Positions 48,866 to 57,880 of a stretch of 64,000 nucleotides of DNA are shown one piece after another. Location of the stretch: positions 1 to 64,000 of the forward strand of contig JBJEQF010000013.1 in the NCBI GenBank assembly GCA_051881615.1, read 5' to 3'. Position numbers and translations under genes: made by a program. The stretch's first letter is position 1. The number at the start of each line of letters is the position of its first letter. The stretch comes from CAMFTQ01 sp051881615. GTDB taxonomy: Bacteria; Bacillota; Clostridia; Oscillospirales; Acutalibacteraceae. The notes below the pieces were generated by a model, which was given only the letters and a program-made list of their open reading frames with translations, was not told the origin of the DNA and did not search any database.

Positions 48866-50809
48866 TTAATTTCCTATAGTTTCATCTAATGCTTTAATAA
48901 GCAGCTCTCTTGCGTTTTCAACTGTTGTGTCGCTAAGCTGAACAGCCGCCATTGTCTGGTGACCGCCGCCGCCGAGCTTTTCCATAACTATCTGAACATT
49001 TATCTGTCCGTAGCTTCTTGCCGATATATTTACGGTTGACCTGTCTGTGACAAAAATTACAAACGAGGCTTTAATTCCGCTTAATGTCAGAAGCTCGTCT
49101 GCCGACTGTGCGGCTATAAGCCTTATTTCCTTCTTTTCCTTTTCAACCTCAGCAATAGCGCAGGCTTTATATATCTGAGCCGCCGACACAACCTGTGCCT
49201 TTTCTCTGTATATTGCTATATCGCCTGCAAACAGCTTTTTGACAGCTACGTTGTCTGCACCCTTTTGCCTTAAATATGCCGCCGCCTCAAAGGTGCGGAC
49301 GCCTGTTTTAATGACAAAATTCTTTGTATCGAGCATTATTCCTGCCATAAGTGCCTCTGCCTCTGACTTTGAAACGGTATTGTCGCCGATGTATGTCAGA
49401 AGCTCCGTGCACATCTCAGAAGCAGATGACGCTGACGGCTCGTGATAAAATACAATTGAATTGTTTATGTAATTCACAGCCTTTCTGTGGTGGTCAATAA
49501 CAACCACAGAGGAGCATTTTGTATAAAGCGCTTCGCTTTCTACCATAGACTGTGAATGTGTGTCAAGAATGATAAGCAGTGTTTTCGGTGTTACCTCTTT
49601 CAAGGCTTCATCGGGAGAAATAAAAACATCTCCGCCCTTTTCAGCCTCGTATCTATCAATAAGCGCCTTTGCCATTGACTTTTCTTTATCAACAACTATA
49701 TGTGCATGCTTTGAAAACGATTTTACAACTGCGCCGTAGATGCCGATTGATGCGCCTACGCAGTCAAGGTCAGAGAACCTGTGTCCCATAATCAGCACCT
49801 TGTCGCTGTCGATAATCGCCTTTGCAAGCGTAGTCGAGATAACTCTTGCACGTACCTTACTGCGTTTTTCAACACCGGGAGCTACACCGCCGAAAAATTC
49901 GTAGCTTTCGCCTGTACGAACGGCAACCTGATCTCCGCCTCTGCCGAGCGCCATTTCAAGCGCCTTTCGAGCCTCCTGCTCGCTTTCACGCAGAGTTTTA
50001 CACCCTCTTCCTATACCGACCGAGATTGTAGCTGTTCGTCCGTCTAACGGAATACTCCTGATTTCGTCAAGAATTTTAAACTTTGTGGCTATCATATTTA
50101 CGATTTCTTTTTCTTCAAAGATAATCATATATCTGCCGCCTGCAAGACGTTTATACAGTGCGTTATGCATAGCCGCCCAGCGCTGGAGTAAATCCTCAAT
50201 GCTTATTACTATACGTGTAGTTTCCTCTTCGCTTGCGTTTATAAGGTCGTCTGCGCTGTCGATTACTATAATGGCGGCGCTTGTTCGTGAATCCTCATAT
50301 TCCCTTTCAAGCTGCTTGTAGTACGTGCAGTCAACAAAGTAAAATACCATACCGTTGCCTGCGTGATTTGCAAAAACAGTGTAGCTTCTGCCGTCATAGT
50401 CAATATCGGTGCCGTCGCTGTCGGCAAGCGAGCTTAAATCAACTCCGCCCAAAAACGATGTAATGTCAGAGCCTGTCACGTTTTTGCCCTTGCCGAGCTG
50501 TTTTTTGAAATACCTGTTGTACCAGATAATATCGTCACTCTCGCCTGTTACAGCAACAGGCAGCTTAAAGCGGTCAAGGTATTCCTCGTTAAAGCCGTGA
50601 ACATTCTTAAACGCTTTTCTGACGATTGAGTCTACATATTTTCTGAAATGCCTGTCAACTACTATGGCGGCGCACAGAGATATAATTGCGGCGCTCAGCT
50701 CTACAATAAACAAAATATAGTTGTACCTGAGCGATACAAACGCCATACAAATCATTATCACCGAAAAGACTATAGTAAACGGTGAAACGGTGTATATTCT
50801 TTTATTCAA
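48866..50809 (-). CDS. gdpP: Cyclic-di-AMP phosphodiesterase GdpP
   Basis: Membrane-bound hydrolase of c-di-AMP. The 647-residue protein has two N-terminal membrane helices (about 10-28 and 32-50), a PAS-like region, a degenerate GGDEF domain (LAGGRYMIIFEE region), then DHH/DHHA1 domains. Catalytic motifs: GHRFSDLDCVGAS near residue 346, LDTHSQ, DHHRK and the C-terminal GGGGHQTMAAVQ. The start is TTG, with AAAGGGGG upstream. It is followed by rplI. KtrA in this window is of a type known to bind c-di-AMP elsewhere. Confidence 0.95.
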   Translation of the reverse strand: MNKRIYTVSPFTIVFSVIMICMAFVSLRYNYILFIVELSAAIISLCAAIVVDRHFRKYVDSIVRKAFKNVHGFNEEYLDRFKLPVAVTGESDDIIWYNRYFKKQLGKGKNVTGSDITSFLGGVDLSSLADSDGTDIDYDGRSYTVFANHAGNGMVFYFVDCTYYKQLEREYEDSRTSAAIIVIDSADDLINASEEETTRIVISIEDLLQRWAAMHNALYKRLAGGRYMIIFEEKEIVNMIATKFKILDEIRSIPLDGRTATISVGIGRGCKTLRESEQEARKALEMALGRGGDQVAVRTGESYEFFGGVAPGVEKRSKVRARVISTTLAKAIIDSDKVLIMGHRFSDLDCVGASIGIYGAVVKSFSKHAHIVVDKEKSMAKALIDRYEAEKGGDVFISPDEALKEVTPKTLLIILDTHSQSMVESEALYTKCSSVVVIDHHRKAVNYINNSIVFYHEPSASSASEMCTELLTYIGDNTVSKSEAEALMAGIMLDTKNFVIKTGVRTFEAAAYLRQKGADNVAVKKLFAGDIAIYREKAQVVSAAQIYKACAIAEVEKEKKEIRLIAAQSADELLTLSGIKASFVIFVTDRSTVNISARSYGQINVQIVMEKLGGGGHQTMAAVQLSDTTVENARELLIKALDETIGN

Positions 50810-50863
50810 AATGTGCCGCCCCCTTTTTTGTCCGGACTGACATAATTTTGTATCATTATAAAA

Positions 50864-52705
50864 TTACACTTCCATTAAAATAGGCAGAATCATAGGACTT
50901 CTGCGTGTTCTCATACCGATGAGCTTTGAAATATCGTCTTTAATCCTGTTTTTGATAATGCCCCACTCGTGAATGTTGTTGTCGGCGCAGTCATCAAGAA
51001 TATTAAGCGAAACCTGTCTTACCTCTTCAAGCAGACTCTCGCTTTCACGCACGTAAACAAAGCCTCTTGAAACAATGTCGGGACCGCTAATAACGTGACC
51101 GTCATAAACATCGAGCGAAGCAACGATGATGATAAGTCCGTCCTGTCCCAAGTGCTTTCTGTCACGCAGTACAATGCTTCCTACATCGCCTACACCGAGT
51201 CCGTCAACAAACACCTTGCCTGCCGTTACAGGCGCAAGCTCCTTGATATAGCCTTTGTTAAGCTCTATAGAACTGCCGACATCGCCTATAAATATATTTT
51301 TGCTGTCCATACCTAAGCTTTCGGCAAGCCTTGCGTGTTTTCTGAGCTGCTTCTGCTCGCCGTGAACAGGGATAAAATACTTAGGCTTTACAAGGCTGTG
51401 CATTATTTTAAGCTCCTCCTGACAGGCGTGGCCTGATACGTGCACCTCGTACATTGACTCATACACAACCTCACAACCTCTTTTCAGTAGCTCGTCAACT
51501 ACGTTGCCTACTGTCTTTTCGTTGCCGGGAATCGGGTTTGCAGAGATTACGATTAAATCGCCTGCACCCACAACAACCTTGCGGTGGTCTGAATAAGCCA
51601 TTCTTGACAATGCCGACATAGGCTCGCCCTGACTGCCTGTTGTCACAAGCACAATCTGCTCTGACGGATAACGGCTGAGCATATCTAAGTCAATAATAAC
51701 ATTCTCCGGTACGTCAAGATAGCCAAGCTCTGAGGCAACAGCCATATAGTTGACCATACTTCTGCCCGAGAAAGCAACCTTTCTGCCATATTTATATGCA
51801 CAGTTTATGATTTGCTGAACTCTGTTTACGTTTGAAGCAAAGGTTGCGATAATAATTCTCTGATTAACAGCCCTTCTGAAGATGTTGTCAAAGCTGTCGG
51901 AAACCTTCTGCTCTGTCGGTGTGTAGCCGGGACGCTCTGCGTTTGTGCTGTCAGCCATCAGTGCTAAAACACCCTCATCGCCAAGACGTGCAAAGCGTGA
52001 TAAATCTATCATTCCGCCCGAAATAGGTGTAAAGTCGATTTTAAAGTCGCCTGTGTGAACGATTGTACCGCCCGGTGTGTGAATAGCAACGGCTACAGCG
52101 TCAGGGATAGAGTGGTTTACGTGGATAAACTCAACAGAAATACAGCCGAATTTCACCGTGTCGCCCGGCTTTATGATGTTGAGCGTTGTCTGATTGAAAA
52201 GGTTATGCTCCTTTAGCTTGTTGCCCACAAGTCCGATTGTGAGCGCAGTGCCGTAAATCGGCACCTTTATTCTGCTTAAAAGGTACGGCAAAGCACCGAT
52301 ATGGTCCTCGTGGCCGTGAGTTAAAACTATACCCTTTATTCTGTCCTGATTTTGCTCTACATAGGTGAAGTCGGGGATAACAAGGTCAACACCGAGCATC
52401 TCGCTGTCGGGGAATGCCATACCGCAGTCAACTAAAATAATATCATCGTTACATTCAAACATCGTTATGTTTTTGCCGATCTCGTTTAAGCCGCCTAAGA
52501 ATGACACCTTGACAGACGGCGACTGCGTTTGCTTCTGGTTATTGTAGGAACGGTTTCTGTTTTTCAAATACCCTGTCCTGCCGTTTTTCTGCGAGCCTGA
52601 TGAATAGCTCTTCGCTCTTTTTGGCTGATAGCTCTTTTTGTTGTCAGCCTTTGAGGACGCACCTTTGCTCTCCTCTGCTCTTTTTTTACTTTTTGTTTGA
52701 GTCAC
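50864..52705 (-). CDS. rnjA: Ribonuclease J
   Basis: 5' exonuclease/endonuclease of mRNA decay. The metallo-beta-lactamase core has LTHGHEDHIGALP with zinc ligands at residues 130-135. Next come HVNHSIPDAVA and VHTGDFKIDFTP, with the beta-CASP part including ALMADSTNAERPGYTPTEQK. The first 65 residues are a Lys/Ser/Gln-rich extension not seen in Bacillus RNase J. The length is 613. A long leader precedes it. It is the first gene of rnjA-gdpP-rplI-dnaB-tilS. Confidence 0.95.
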   Translation of the reverse strand: MTQTKSKKRAEESKGASSKADNKKSYQPKRAKSYSSGSQKNGRTGYLKNRNRSYNNQKQTQSPSVKVSFLGGLNEIGKNITMFECNDDIILVDCGMAFPDSEMLGVDLVIPDFTYVEQNQDRIKGIVLTHGHEDHIGALPYLLSRIKVPIYGTALTIGLVGNKLKEHNLFNQTTLNIIKPGDTVKFGCISVEFIHVNHSIPDAVAVAIHTPGGTIVHTGDFKIDFTPISGGMIDLSRFARLGDEGVLALMADSTNAERPGYTPTEQKVSDSFDNIFRRAVNQRIIIATFASNVNRVQQIINCAYKYGRKVAFSGRSMVNYMAVASELGYLDVPENVIIDLDMLSRYPSEQIVLVTTGSQGEPMSALSRMAYSDHRKVVVGAGDLIVISANPIPGNEKTVGNVVDELLKRGCEVVYESMYEVHVSGHACQEELKIMHSLVKPKYFIPVHGEQKQLRKHARLAESLGMDSKNIFIGDVGSSIELNKGYIKELAPVTAGKVFVDGLGVGDVGSIVLRDRKHLGQDGLIIIVASLDVYDGHVISGPDIVSRGFVYVRESESLLEEVRQVSLNILDDCADNNIHEWGIIKNRIKDDISKLIGMRTRRSPMILPILMEV

Positions 52706-52928
52706 TAAATTTACCTCCGTTAATCTTTCTCGTTTTATCTTTATACTATATTTTGGCGAAAAATTTTATAAAAATAACAAATCAAATAATAAAATCAGAT
52801 AAAAACCCGTCACACGCACAACGGTTAAAAAACACAAAAATCCGATCACTGTTTTAATTATAAAATATCGCTATATCAAGTCCGTTTTTGCAAAACAGAC
52901 ATACTTACCGAATATAAATATACACTTT
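52706..52928 (-). other. Long 5' leader of rnjA
   Basis: About 217 bases separate the predicted start from rnjA. An eight-pair hairpin lies at 52880-52900 (GTCTGTTT with AAACGGAC). The rest is AT-rich and I see no coding frame in it. The remainder of the 394 bp gap holds the two divergent promoters. Confidence 0.45.
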
Positions 52929-52957
52929 ATTTTACAATTTTAAAGCAACACTGTCAA
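52929..52957 (-). promoter_or_regulatory. Promoter of rnjA
   Basis: Minus-strand perfect TTGACA (52952-52957), 17 bp spacer, TAAAAT (52929-52934). Confidence 0.65.
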
Positions 52958-53037
52958 TAGAAAGAGCCGTATAATATTAAAAGTAATTTTTAGATTTTTT
53001 CTGTTTTACTAAAAAATAGAAATAAACAGAAAAACTG

Positions 53038-53065
53038 TTGCAAACTACCAACTTTGTGATATAAT
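53038..53065 (+). promoter_or_regulatory. Promoter of rnhA
   Basis: TTGCAA (53038-53043), 16 bp spacer, extended -10 TGATATAAT with consensus TATAAT at 53060-53065. Confidence 0.65.
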
Positions 53066-53099
53066 AAAGGGGTATATCAGGTGATTGAACTAAAGGAGA

Positions 53100-53543
53100 A
53101 TGAGCTTGAAGCACGTAGAGATTTTTACAGACGGTGCCTGTCAGGGCAATCCCGGTCCCGGCGGCTGGGGCGCAATACTGCGCTATAAGGGAACAGAAAA
53201 GGAAATCTCGGGCGGAGAAAAAAACACGACTAACAACCGTATGGAGCTTACCGCTGTGATAGAGGCGCTTTCTCTTTTAAAGGAACGCTGCTCTGTAACG
53301 CTTTACAGCGATTCGCAGTATGTCTGCAACGCTTTAAAGCTTGGCTGGGCAAAAAAATGGCAGCAAAACGGCTGGATGCGAAACAAAAAGGAGCCTGCTC
53401 TTAACCCGGAGCTTTGGCAGCGTTTGCTTGAGCTGTATGACTTTCACGAGGTTGATATACAGTGGGTAAAGGGTCACGCAGGTCACCCCGAAAACGAGCG
53501 GTGTGACGCACTTGCGGTTGCCGCTGCAAGGAAATTTGCCTGA
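53100..53543 (+). CDS. rnhA: Ribonuclease HI
   Basis: Cleaves RNA in RNA-DNA hybrids. All four metal-binding acidic residues are visible: Asp11 (FTDGACQGNPGPGGWGAIL), Glu49 (NNRMELTAVIEAL), Asp71 (LYSDSQYV) and an Asp in ENERCDALA near the end. The 147-residue length is typical of the compact type I enzyme. The ATG at 53100 is very close to AAAGGAG; an in-frame TTG at 53106 has better spacing, so the true start may be two codons later. Confidence 0.96.
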   Translation: MSLKHVEIFTDGACQGNPGPGGWGAILRYKGTEKEISGGEKNTTNNRMELTAVIEALSLLKERCSVTLYSDSQYVCNALKLGWAKKWQQNGWMRNKKEPALNPELWQRLLELYDFHEVDIQWVKGHAGHPENERCDALAVAAARKFA

Positions 53544-53674
53544 CTGATTATAAACTCTTTTGCTTAATTTTTCACATAAAATGACATATGCAAAATATTT
53601 TTTTATTTTTTGCAAAATATAGCAAAAGAGCAAACGATTGATTTTTTGATAAACATATAACGAAGGTGAAAAAA

Positions 53675-54868
53675 ATGGTACAGATTTATGCGGATAACGC
53701 CGCAACTACTGCTGTAAATCCAAAGGTACTTGAAAAAATGCTGCCATATTATACAGAGGTTTACGGCAACCCGTCAAGCCTTTACCGCATTGGCGCAAAG
53801 GCAAAGCAGGCTGTTGAAAATGCAAGAGAAAGCATAGCTAAAAACTTAGGCGCAGCCTTTCCTAACGAGATTTACTTTACCTCGGGCGGTTCAGAGTCTG
53901 ACAACTGGGCAATAAAGGGAGTATGCAGAGCGTTAAAATCAAAGGGCAAAAAGCATATCATCACGTCAAAATTTGAGCATCACGCAGTTTTGCACACCTG
54001 TCAGGCGCTTGAAAAGGAAGGCTTTGAGGTAACGTATCTTGACGTGTACGAAAACGGTATTGTAAAGCCCAAGGACGTAGAAAAAGCTATCAGAGAGGAT
54101 ACCGCTATTGTAACGATAATGTATGCGAATAACGAAATCGGCACAATTCAGCCTATAGCTGAAATCGGCAAAATCTGCCGTGAAAAGGGCGTTATCTTCC
54201 ATACAGACGCAGTTCAGGCTGTAGGTAATGTAAAAATTAACGTGCAGGAGCAGAACATTGACCTTCTATCCTTGACCGCACATAAAATTCACGGCCCTAA
54301 GGGCTGCGGTGCATTGTATATAAGAAGAGGAATACGCTTTGACAATATCATTGACGGCGGCGCACAGGAGCGCGGCAAACGAGCAGGCACAGAAAATGTT
54401 GCAGGTATTGTAGGACTTGCCGAAGCGTTGCAGATTGCCGTTGATACAATGGACGAGCGTATTCCAAGGCTTACAAAAATGCGCAACAGACTTATTGACG
54501 GTCTTTTACAAATTGAGCGTTCACGTCTTAACGGTGACAGAGAAAGCCGTCTTGCAGGTAACGTTAATATGTGCTTTGAGGGTATCGAGGGTGAAAGCCT
54601 GCTGCTCTCTCTTGACAATGCAGGAGTAAGCTCCTCGTCAGGCTCTGCCTGCACATCGGGAAGCCTTGACCCGAGCCACGTGCTTTTGTCAATAGGTCTT
54701 CCCCACGAAATTGCGCACGGCAGTATGAGATTATCCTTCAGCGATGAGAACACCGAGGAGGATATTGATTATATTCTTGAGATCGTTCCGAAAATTGTTG
54801 ACCGCCTGAGGGCGATGTCACCGCTTTGGGAAAGAATAAAGGCAGACGAAGCTGCAAACAAAAATTAA
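53675..54868 (+). CDS. nifS: Cysteine desulfurase (NifS/IscS type)
   Basis: PLP enzyme that takes sulfur from cysteine for Fe-S clusters. The 397-residue protein starts VQIYADNAATTAVNPKVLE and has the PLP lysine in LTAHKIHGPKG near residue 205. The active Cys lies in SSSGSACTSGSLDPSHVL near residue 325. GAAGGTG precedes the ATG at 53675; an upstream in-frame GTG is less likely. nifU follows 13 bp later, so the pair is a minimal Fe-S assembly operon. No IscR gene is adjacent. Confidence 0.96.
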   Translation: MVQIYADNAATTAVNPKVLEKMLPYYTEVYGNPSSLYRIGAKAKQAVENARESIAKNLGAAFPNEIYFTSGGSESDNWAIKGVCRALKSKGKKHIITSKFEHHAVLHTCQALEKEGFEVTYLDVYENGIVKPKDVEKAIREDTAIVTIMYANNEIGTIQPIAEIGKICREKGVIFHTDAVQAVGNVKINVQEQNIDLLSLTAHKIHGPKGCGALYIRRGIRFDNIIDGGAQERGKRAGTENVAGIVGLAEALQIAVDTMDERIPRLTKMRNRLIDGLLQIERSRLNGDRESRLAGNVNMCFEGIEGESLLLSLDNAGVSSSSGSACTSGSLDPSHVLLSIGLPHEIAHGSMRLSFSDENTEEDIDYILEIVPKIVDRLRAMSPLWERIKADEAANKN

Positions 54869-54881
54869 CGGAGGTATTTTT

Positions 54882-55325
54882 ATGGCTTATTCAGAAAAGG
54901 TTATGGATCACTTCGCAAATCCGAGAAATGTCGGCGAAATTCCCGATGCAAGCGGAATCGGCGAGGTCGGCAATTCAAAGTGCGGAGATATTATGAAAAT
55001 GTATATCAAGGTTGAGGGTAACGTAATCGTTGACTGCAAATTCAAGACCTTCGGCTGCGGTGCGGCTATTGCAACAAGCAGTATGGCTACAGAGCTTATC
55101 AAGGGAAAGACTATTGACGACGCATTAAAGCTTACAAACAAGGCTGTTATGGAGGCTCTGGACGGTCTGCCGCCGGTTAAGGTTCACTGCTCTGTTTTGG
55201 CTGAGCAGGCTATCAAAGCGGCTCTTTCTGATTACTACAGAAAAAGCGGCATTGACCCCGAGCCGATTGTAGGCAGAATTGAGGAATGTGACCACGAGCA
55301 TGGCTGTGGCTGTGAAACCTGCTGA
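54882..55325 (+). CDS. nifU: Fe-S cluster scaffold NifU/IscU
   Basis: Scaffold on which Fe-S clusters are built from sulfur supplied by NifS. The three cluster ligands are Cys34 (NSKCGD, with Asp36), Cys59 (FKTFGCGAAIATSS) and Cys103 (VKVHCSVLAEQA). The 147-residue length covers the N-terminal scaffold domain only. A short His/Cys-rich tail (CDHEHGCGCETC) could bind metal. It follows nifS directly and ends before a terminator. Confidence 0.95.
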   Translation: MAYSEKVMDHFANPRNVGEIPDASGIGEVGNSKCGDIMKMYIKVEGNVIVDCKFKTFGCGAAIATSSMATELIKGKTIDDALKLTNKAVMEALDGLPPVKVHCSVLAEQAIKAALSDYYRKSGIDPEPIVGRIEECDHEHGCGCETC

Positions 55326-55352
55326 TAAATTTAAGCTGATATAATGATTTTT

Positions 55353-55395
55353 ACTGTGCCAAAGCCGAGCAGTCGGTTCTGGCACAGTTTTTATT
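55353..55395 (+). terminator. Intrinsic terminator after nifU
   Basis: ACTGTGCCA pairs perfectly with TGGCACAGT, with an inner CCGA/TCGG stem, followed by TTTTATTT. Confidence 0.9.
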
Positions 55396-55468
55396 TGCAC
55401 AGTAATAATACAAATTACCAAAACTTTTTTATCACGCTAATTTATTTTTGTGTTTATGCGAATTTTTA

Positions 55469-55497
55469 TAGACATTTTTTATTTTTTATGGTATCAT
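55469..55497 (+). promoter_or_regulatory. Promoter of the sodium symporter gene
   Basis: TAGACA (55469-55474), 17 bp spacer, TATCAT (55492-55497). Confidence 0.5.
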
Positions 55498-55559
55498 TAA
55501 GTTGTATATTTACTTTTTTATGTAGATATAAATAAATTTTCCGAAAAGGAGAGATTGGT

Positions 55560-57089
55560 ATGGAAAAGAGGGGTATGTGGAGTTCTCGCCTCACATTCAT
55601 CCTTGCAGCAGTCGGCTCCGCCGTAGGCCTTGGAAATGCATGGCGTTTTCCCGGCTTGGCTGCTAAACACGGCGGCGGTACATTTTTGATGGTTTACCTT
55701 GCAGCAATGTTTGTTATGGGTATTCCGCTTCTGATGATGGAGGTTGCCATCGGACGAAAATTCCGCAAGGGCGTTGCGGAATCTATGAGAGGTATTAACA
55801 AGCGTCTTGAGCCTGTAGGCTGGGCGGCTACCTCAAACGCATTTTTCATTGTTTGCTACTATTCTGCAGTATTTGCGTGGGTTATTCTTATGTTTGTTTT
55901 TTCCTACAGATTTGCAGGAATGACAGGCGACTCAAAAGCAGCGTCCGGTCTTTTCTTTGAGCTGACGCAGACAACGGGACTTATTGAGGGAAGTATGATT
56001 CCGGGCATACTTATGGTATGTCTTTTAGTTGCATGGGGACTTATCTTCTTCTGCATCAGAAACGGTGCACGTTCTGTAAGCAAGGTTGTTAAGTACACAG
56101 TATTTATCCCCGTTATTCTGCTCGTTATTATGGCTGTCAAGGGTCTGACAATGGACGGCGCTATGGCAGGTATGGCAAAGCTGTTCATCCCTGATTTTTC
56201 AGCCCTGAGCGATCCGACAATCTGGGTTGACGCTATCGGTCAGGTGTTCTACAGCCTTTCAATTATGATGGCTATTATGGTGGCATACGGCTCATATGTT
56301 GACAACTCTGCAAATATTGCTGTTGACTGCATAATCATCGCTGTATCAGATATGGCTGTAAGCGTACTTTCAGGTATAGTTATGTTCTCTACAATGGGCG
56401 GTACAGGTATGCTCGATATGATTACAGACAGCGGTGTTGCTACTGCGTTTATCGTTTATCCGCAGGCTATAGTAAACCTGACAAACATCGGCTGGGTAAA
56501 TGCAATTTTCGGTGCTATTTTCTACCTTATGCTCATCACTCTTGCTATCGACTCTGCATTCTCTATCGTAGAGGGTATTTCTGCTTCTGTTTCAGACAAA
56601 TTCCACATCTCGCCGAAAAAGACTACTATTGCTATCTGCTGTGTTGCCGGACTTATCTCTATCGTATTCATAACACAGGCAGGTCTTGCTTGGCTTGACA
56701 TCGTTGACGCATGGACAAACCAGATTAACCTTATCATCATCGGTATTCTTGAGTGCATTGCAATCGGCTGGTGCTTTAACCTCAAAAAGGTTCTTAAGGA
56801 AATCAACAAGAACACAAAGAACTTCAAAATGCCGTTTGTATGGTTTGCGGCTTCTATCAAGTTTGTTGCTCCGCTTCTTCTTGCAGGACTTTTCGCTTGG
56901 AATATGTACACACTCTTTGCAGTTAAGGGCGGCACATACGATCCCAACTACCCGATCTGGGCGCAAATCGTTGCAGGCTGGGCAGTATCTGCTTTAATTT
57001 TCATCAGCGGATTTATTGTAAAGGCTGTTGTAAAGAAAAAGCAAAAAACAGGCTATATTGAGGACGAGGTTGTCTGGGAGGACGACTGA
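55560..57089 (+). CDS. Sodium:neurotransmitter symporter (NSS) family transporter
   Basis: Na+-driven amino-acid transporter of the LeuT/MhsT fold. The 509-residue protein has about 12 hydrophobic helices. TM1 has the unwound sodium and substrate site AVGSAVGLGNAWRFPGLAAK, followed by GGGTFLMVYLAAMFVMGIPL and MEVAIGRKFRK. Downstream helices include the NSS-typical SIMMAIMVAYGSYVD. The substrate is unknown; bacterial members often carry hydrophobic amino acids. The gene has its own promoter and terminator. Confidence 0.92.
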   Translation: MEKRGMWSSRLTFILAAVGSAVGLGNAWRFPGLAAKHGGGTFLMVYLAAMFVMGIPLLMMEVAIGRKFRKGVAESMRGINKRLEPVGWAATSNAFFIVCYYSAVFAWVILMFVFSYRFAGMTGDSKAASGLFFELTQTTGLIEGSMIPGILMVCLLVAWGLIFFCIRNGARSVSKVVKYTVFIPVILLVIMAVKGLTMDGAMAGMAKLFIPDFSALSDPTIWVDAIGQVFYSLSIMMAIMVAYGSYVDNSANIAVDCIIIAVSDMAVSVLSGIVMFSTMGGTGMLDMITDSGVATAFIVYPQAIVNLTNIGWVNAIFGAIFYLMLITLAIDSAFSIVEGISASVSDKFHISPKKTTIAICCVAGLISIVFITQAGLAWLDIVDAWTNQINLIIIGILECIAIGWCFNLKKVLKEINKNTKNFKMPFVWFAASIKFVAPLLLAGLFAWNMYTLFAVKGGTYDPNYPIWAQIVAGWAVSALIFISGFIVKAVVKKKQKTGYIEDEVVWEDD

Positions 57090-57117
57090 TAATCATCACA
57101 AGCATTATCATAATATT

Positions 57118-57146
57118 ACAAGGGCGGATAAAAAATCCGCCCTTGT
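57118..57146 (+). terminator. Terminator after the sodium symporter gene
   Basis: ACAAGGGCGGAT pairs perfectly with ATCCGCCCTTGT around four A. The T tail on plus is short, but the stem is strong. Confidence 0.75.
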
Positions 57147-57156
57147 GTTGTTATGA

Positions 57157-57245
57157 TAAAAAATAACCGCCCTGTGTACGCACTACAGAGCGGTTAATTA
57201 TAAAAATTAACTACTAAAGCGAAACAGCTAAAACCGTTCCTTTAC
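57157..57245 (-). ncRNA. Candidate small RNA with its own promoter and terminator
   Basis: A minus-strand promoter at 57252-57280 would start RNA near 57245. About 50 bases later a 12-pair stem with one mismatch (57164-57175 with 57185-57196) is followed by seven T. No reading frame of useful length lies between. The 89-base unit has the layout of a small RNA, though the hairpin may simply end the upstream minus-strand operon. Confidence 0.4.
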
Positions 57246-57251
57246 ACCATT

Positions 57252-57280
57252 ATAGTATCATATTCATTAAACTTTGTCAA
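57252..57280 (-). promoter_or_regulatory. Promoter of the candidate small RNA
   Basis: Minus-strand perfect TTGACA (57275-57280), 17 bp spacer, TACTAT (57252-57257); a TATAAT overlaps it at 57249-57254 with a 20 bp spacer. Confidence 0.55.
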
Positions 57281-57379
57281 CGGAATACGGCTGATTATTT
57301 AAAGGACACTCGCTGTTGCTCTTAAAACAGACATCTTTGCCGATACATCACCGTTGATTTAAGCTAAAAGCAGACTGCC

Positions 57380-57823
57380 CTAAGGAGCGACCTCAACCTC
57401 TGTTATATAGACCTGAAAAGAATTATAGCTTAATTTAAGAGTAACATGACCTTGCGTTGTTGCGTAAACTACTTCGTTTGTGTTTTTGTCTGTTACTGTA
57501 TATGAATATATGTAGTCGGCGTCTGTTAAGAAGGGCAATACAAAAGGAATAGAGCTTGAACGCTCGGTTTCAGCATCAATATTTTCTTCAAGCTCAGGCT
57601 GTCGGGGATTCATAAATCTGTACTCTTTTTCACTGATAATGCTTACCAAGGAATCATCATACGGTTCATCATTTACAGCCTTTTTTATTACCTTATCAAG
57701 CGTGAGTGAAACGCAGAAGGCATAAATAAAATATAAAAGCAACACTACTGTAAGGGATACCGTTATAATATTAAACACTTTTCCCCGTGCTGAAAATATA
57801 TCCTTTATGCTTCTGCTGTTCAA
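57380..57823 (-). CDS. Membrane-anchored protein, unknown
   Basis: A 147-residue protein with a basic N-terminus, one membrane helix (about 17-42) and an extracytoplasmic domain. That domain contains YEFR-like and Tyr-rich segments (YIYSYTVTDKNTNEVVYATT) and ends in strands ending EVEVAP. I do not recognise the family. The start is TTG behind AAGGGG. It lies 57 bp after secA on the same strand, with no terminator seen between them, so it may be co-transcribed. It is not a SecE/SecG homologue by sequence. Confidence 0.6.
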   Translation of the reverse strand: MNSRSIKDIFSARGKVFNIITVSLTVVLLLYFIYAFCVSLTLDKVIKKAVNDEPYDDSLVSIISEKEYRFMNPRQPELEENIDAETERSSSIPFVLPFLTDADYIYSYTVTDKNTNEVVYATTQGHVTLKLSYNSFQVYITEVEVAP

Positions 57824-57880
57824 ATTAAGTTCCCCTTAAAAACTGCCTTTAACAGGTGACGGATAAGCCCTTATTTTTAC

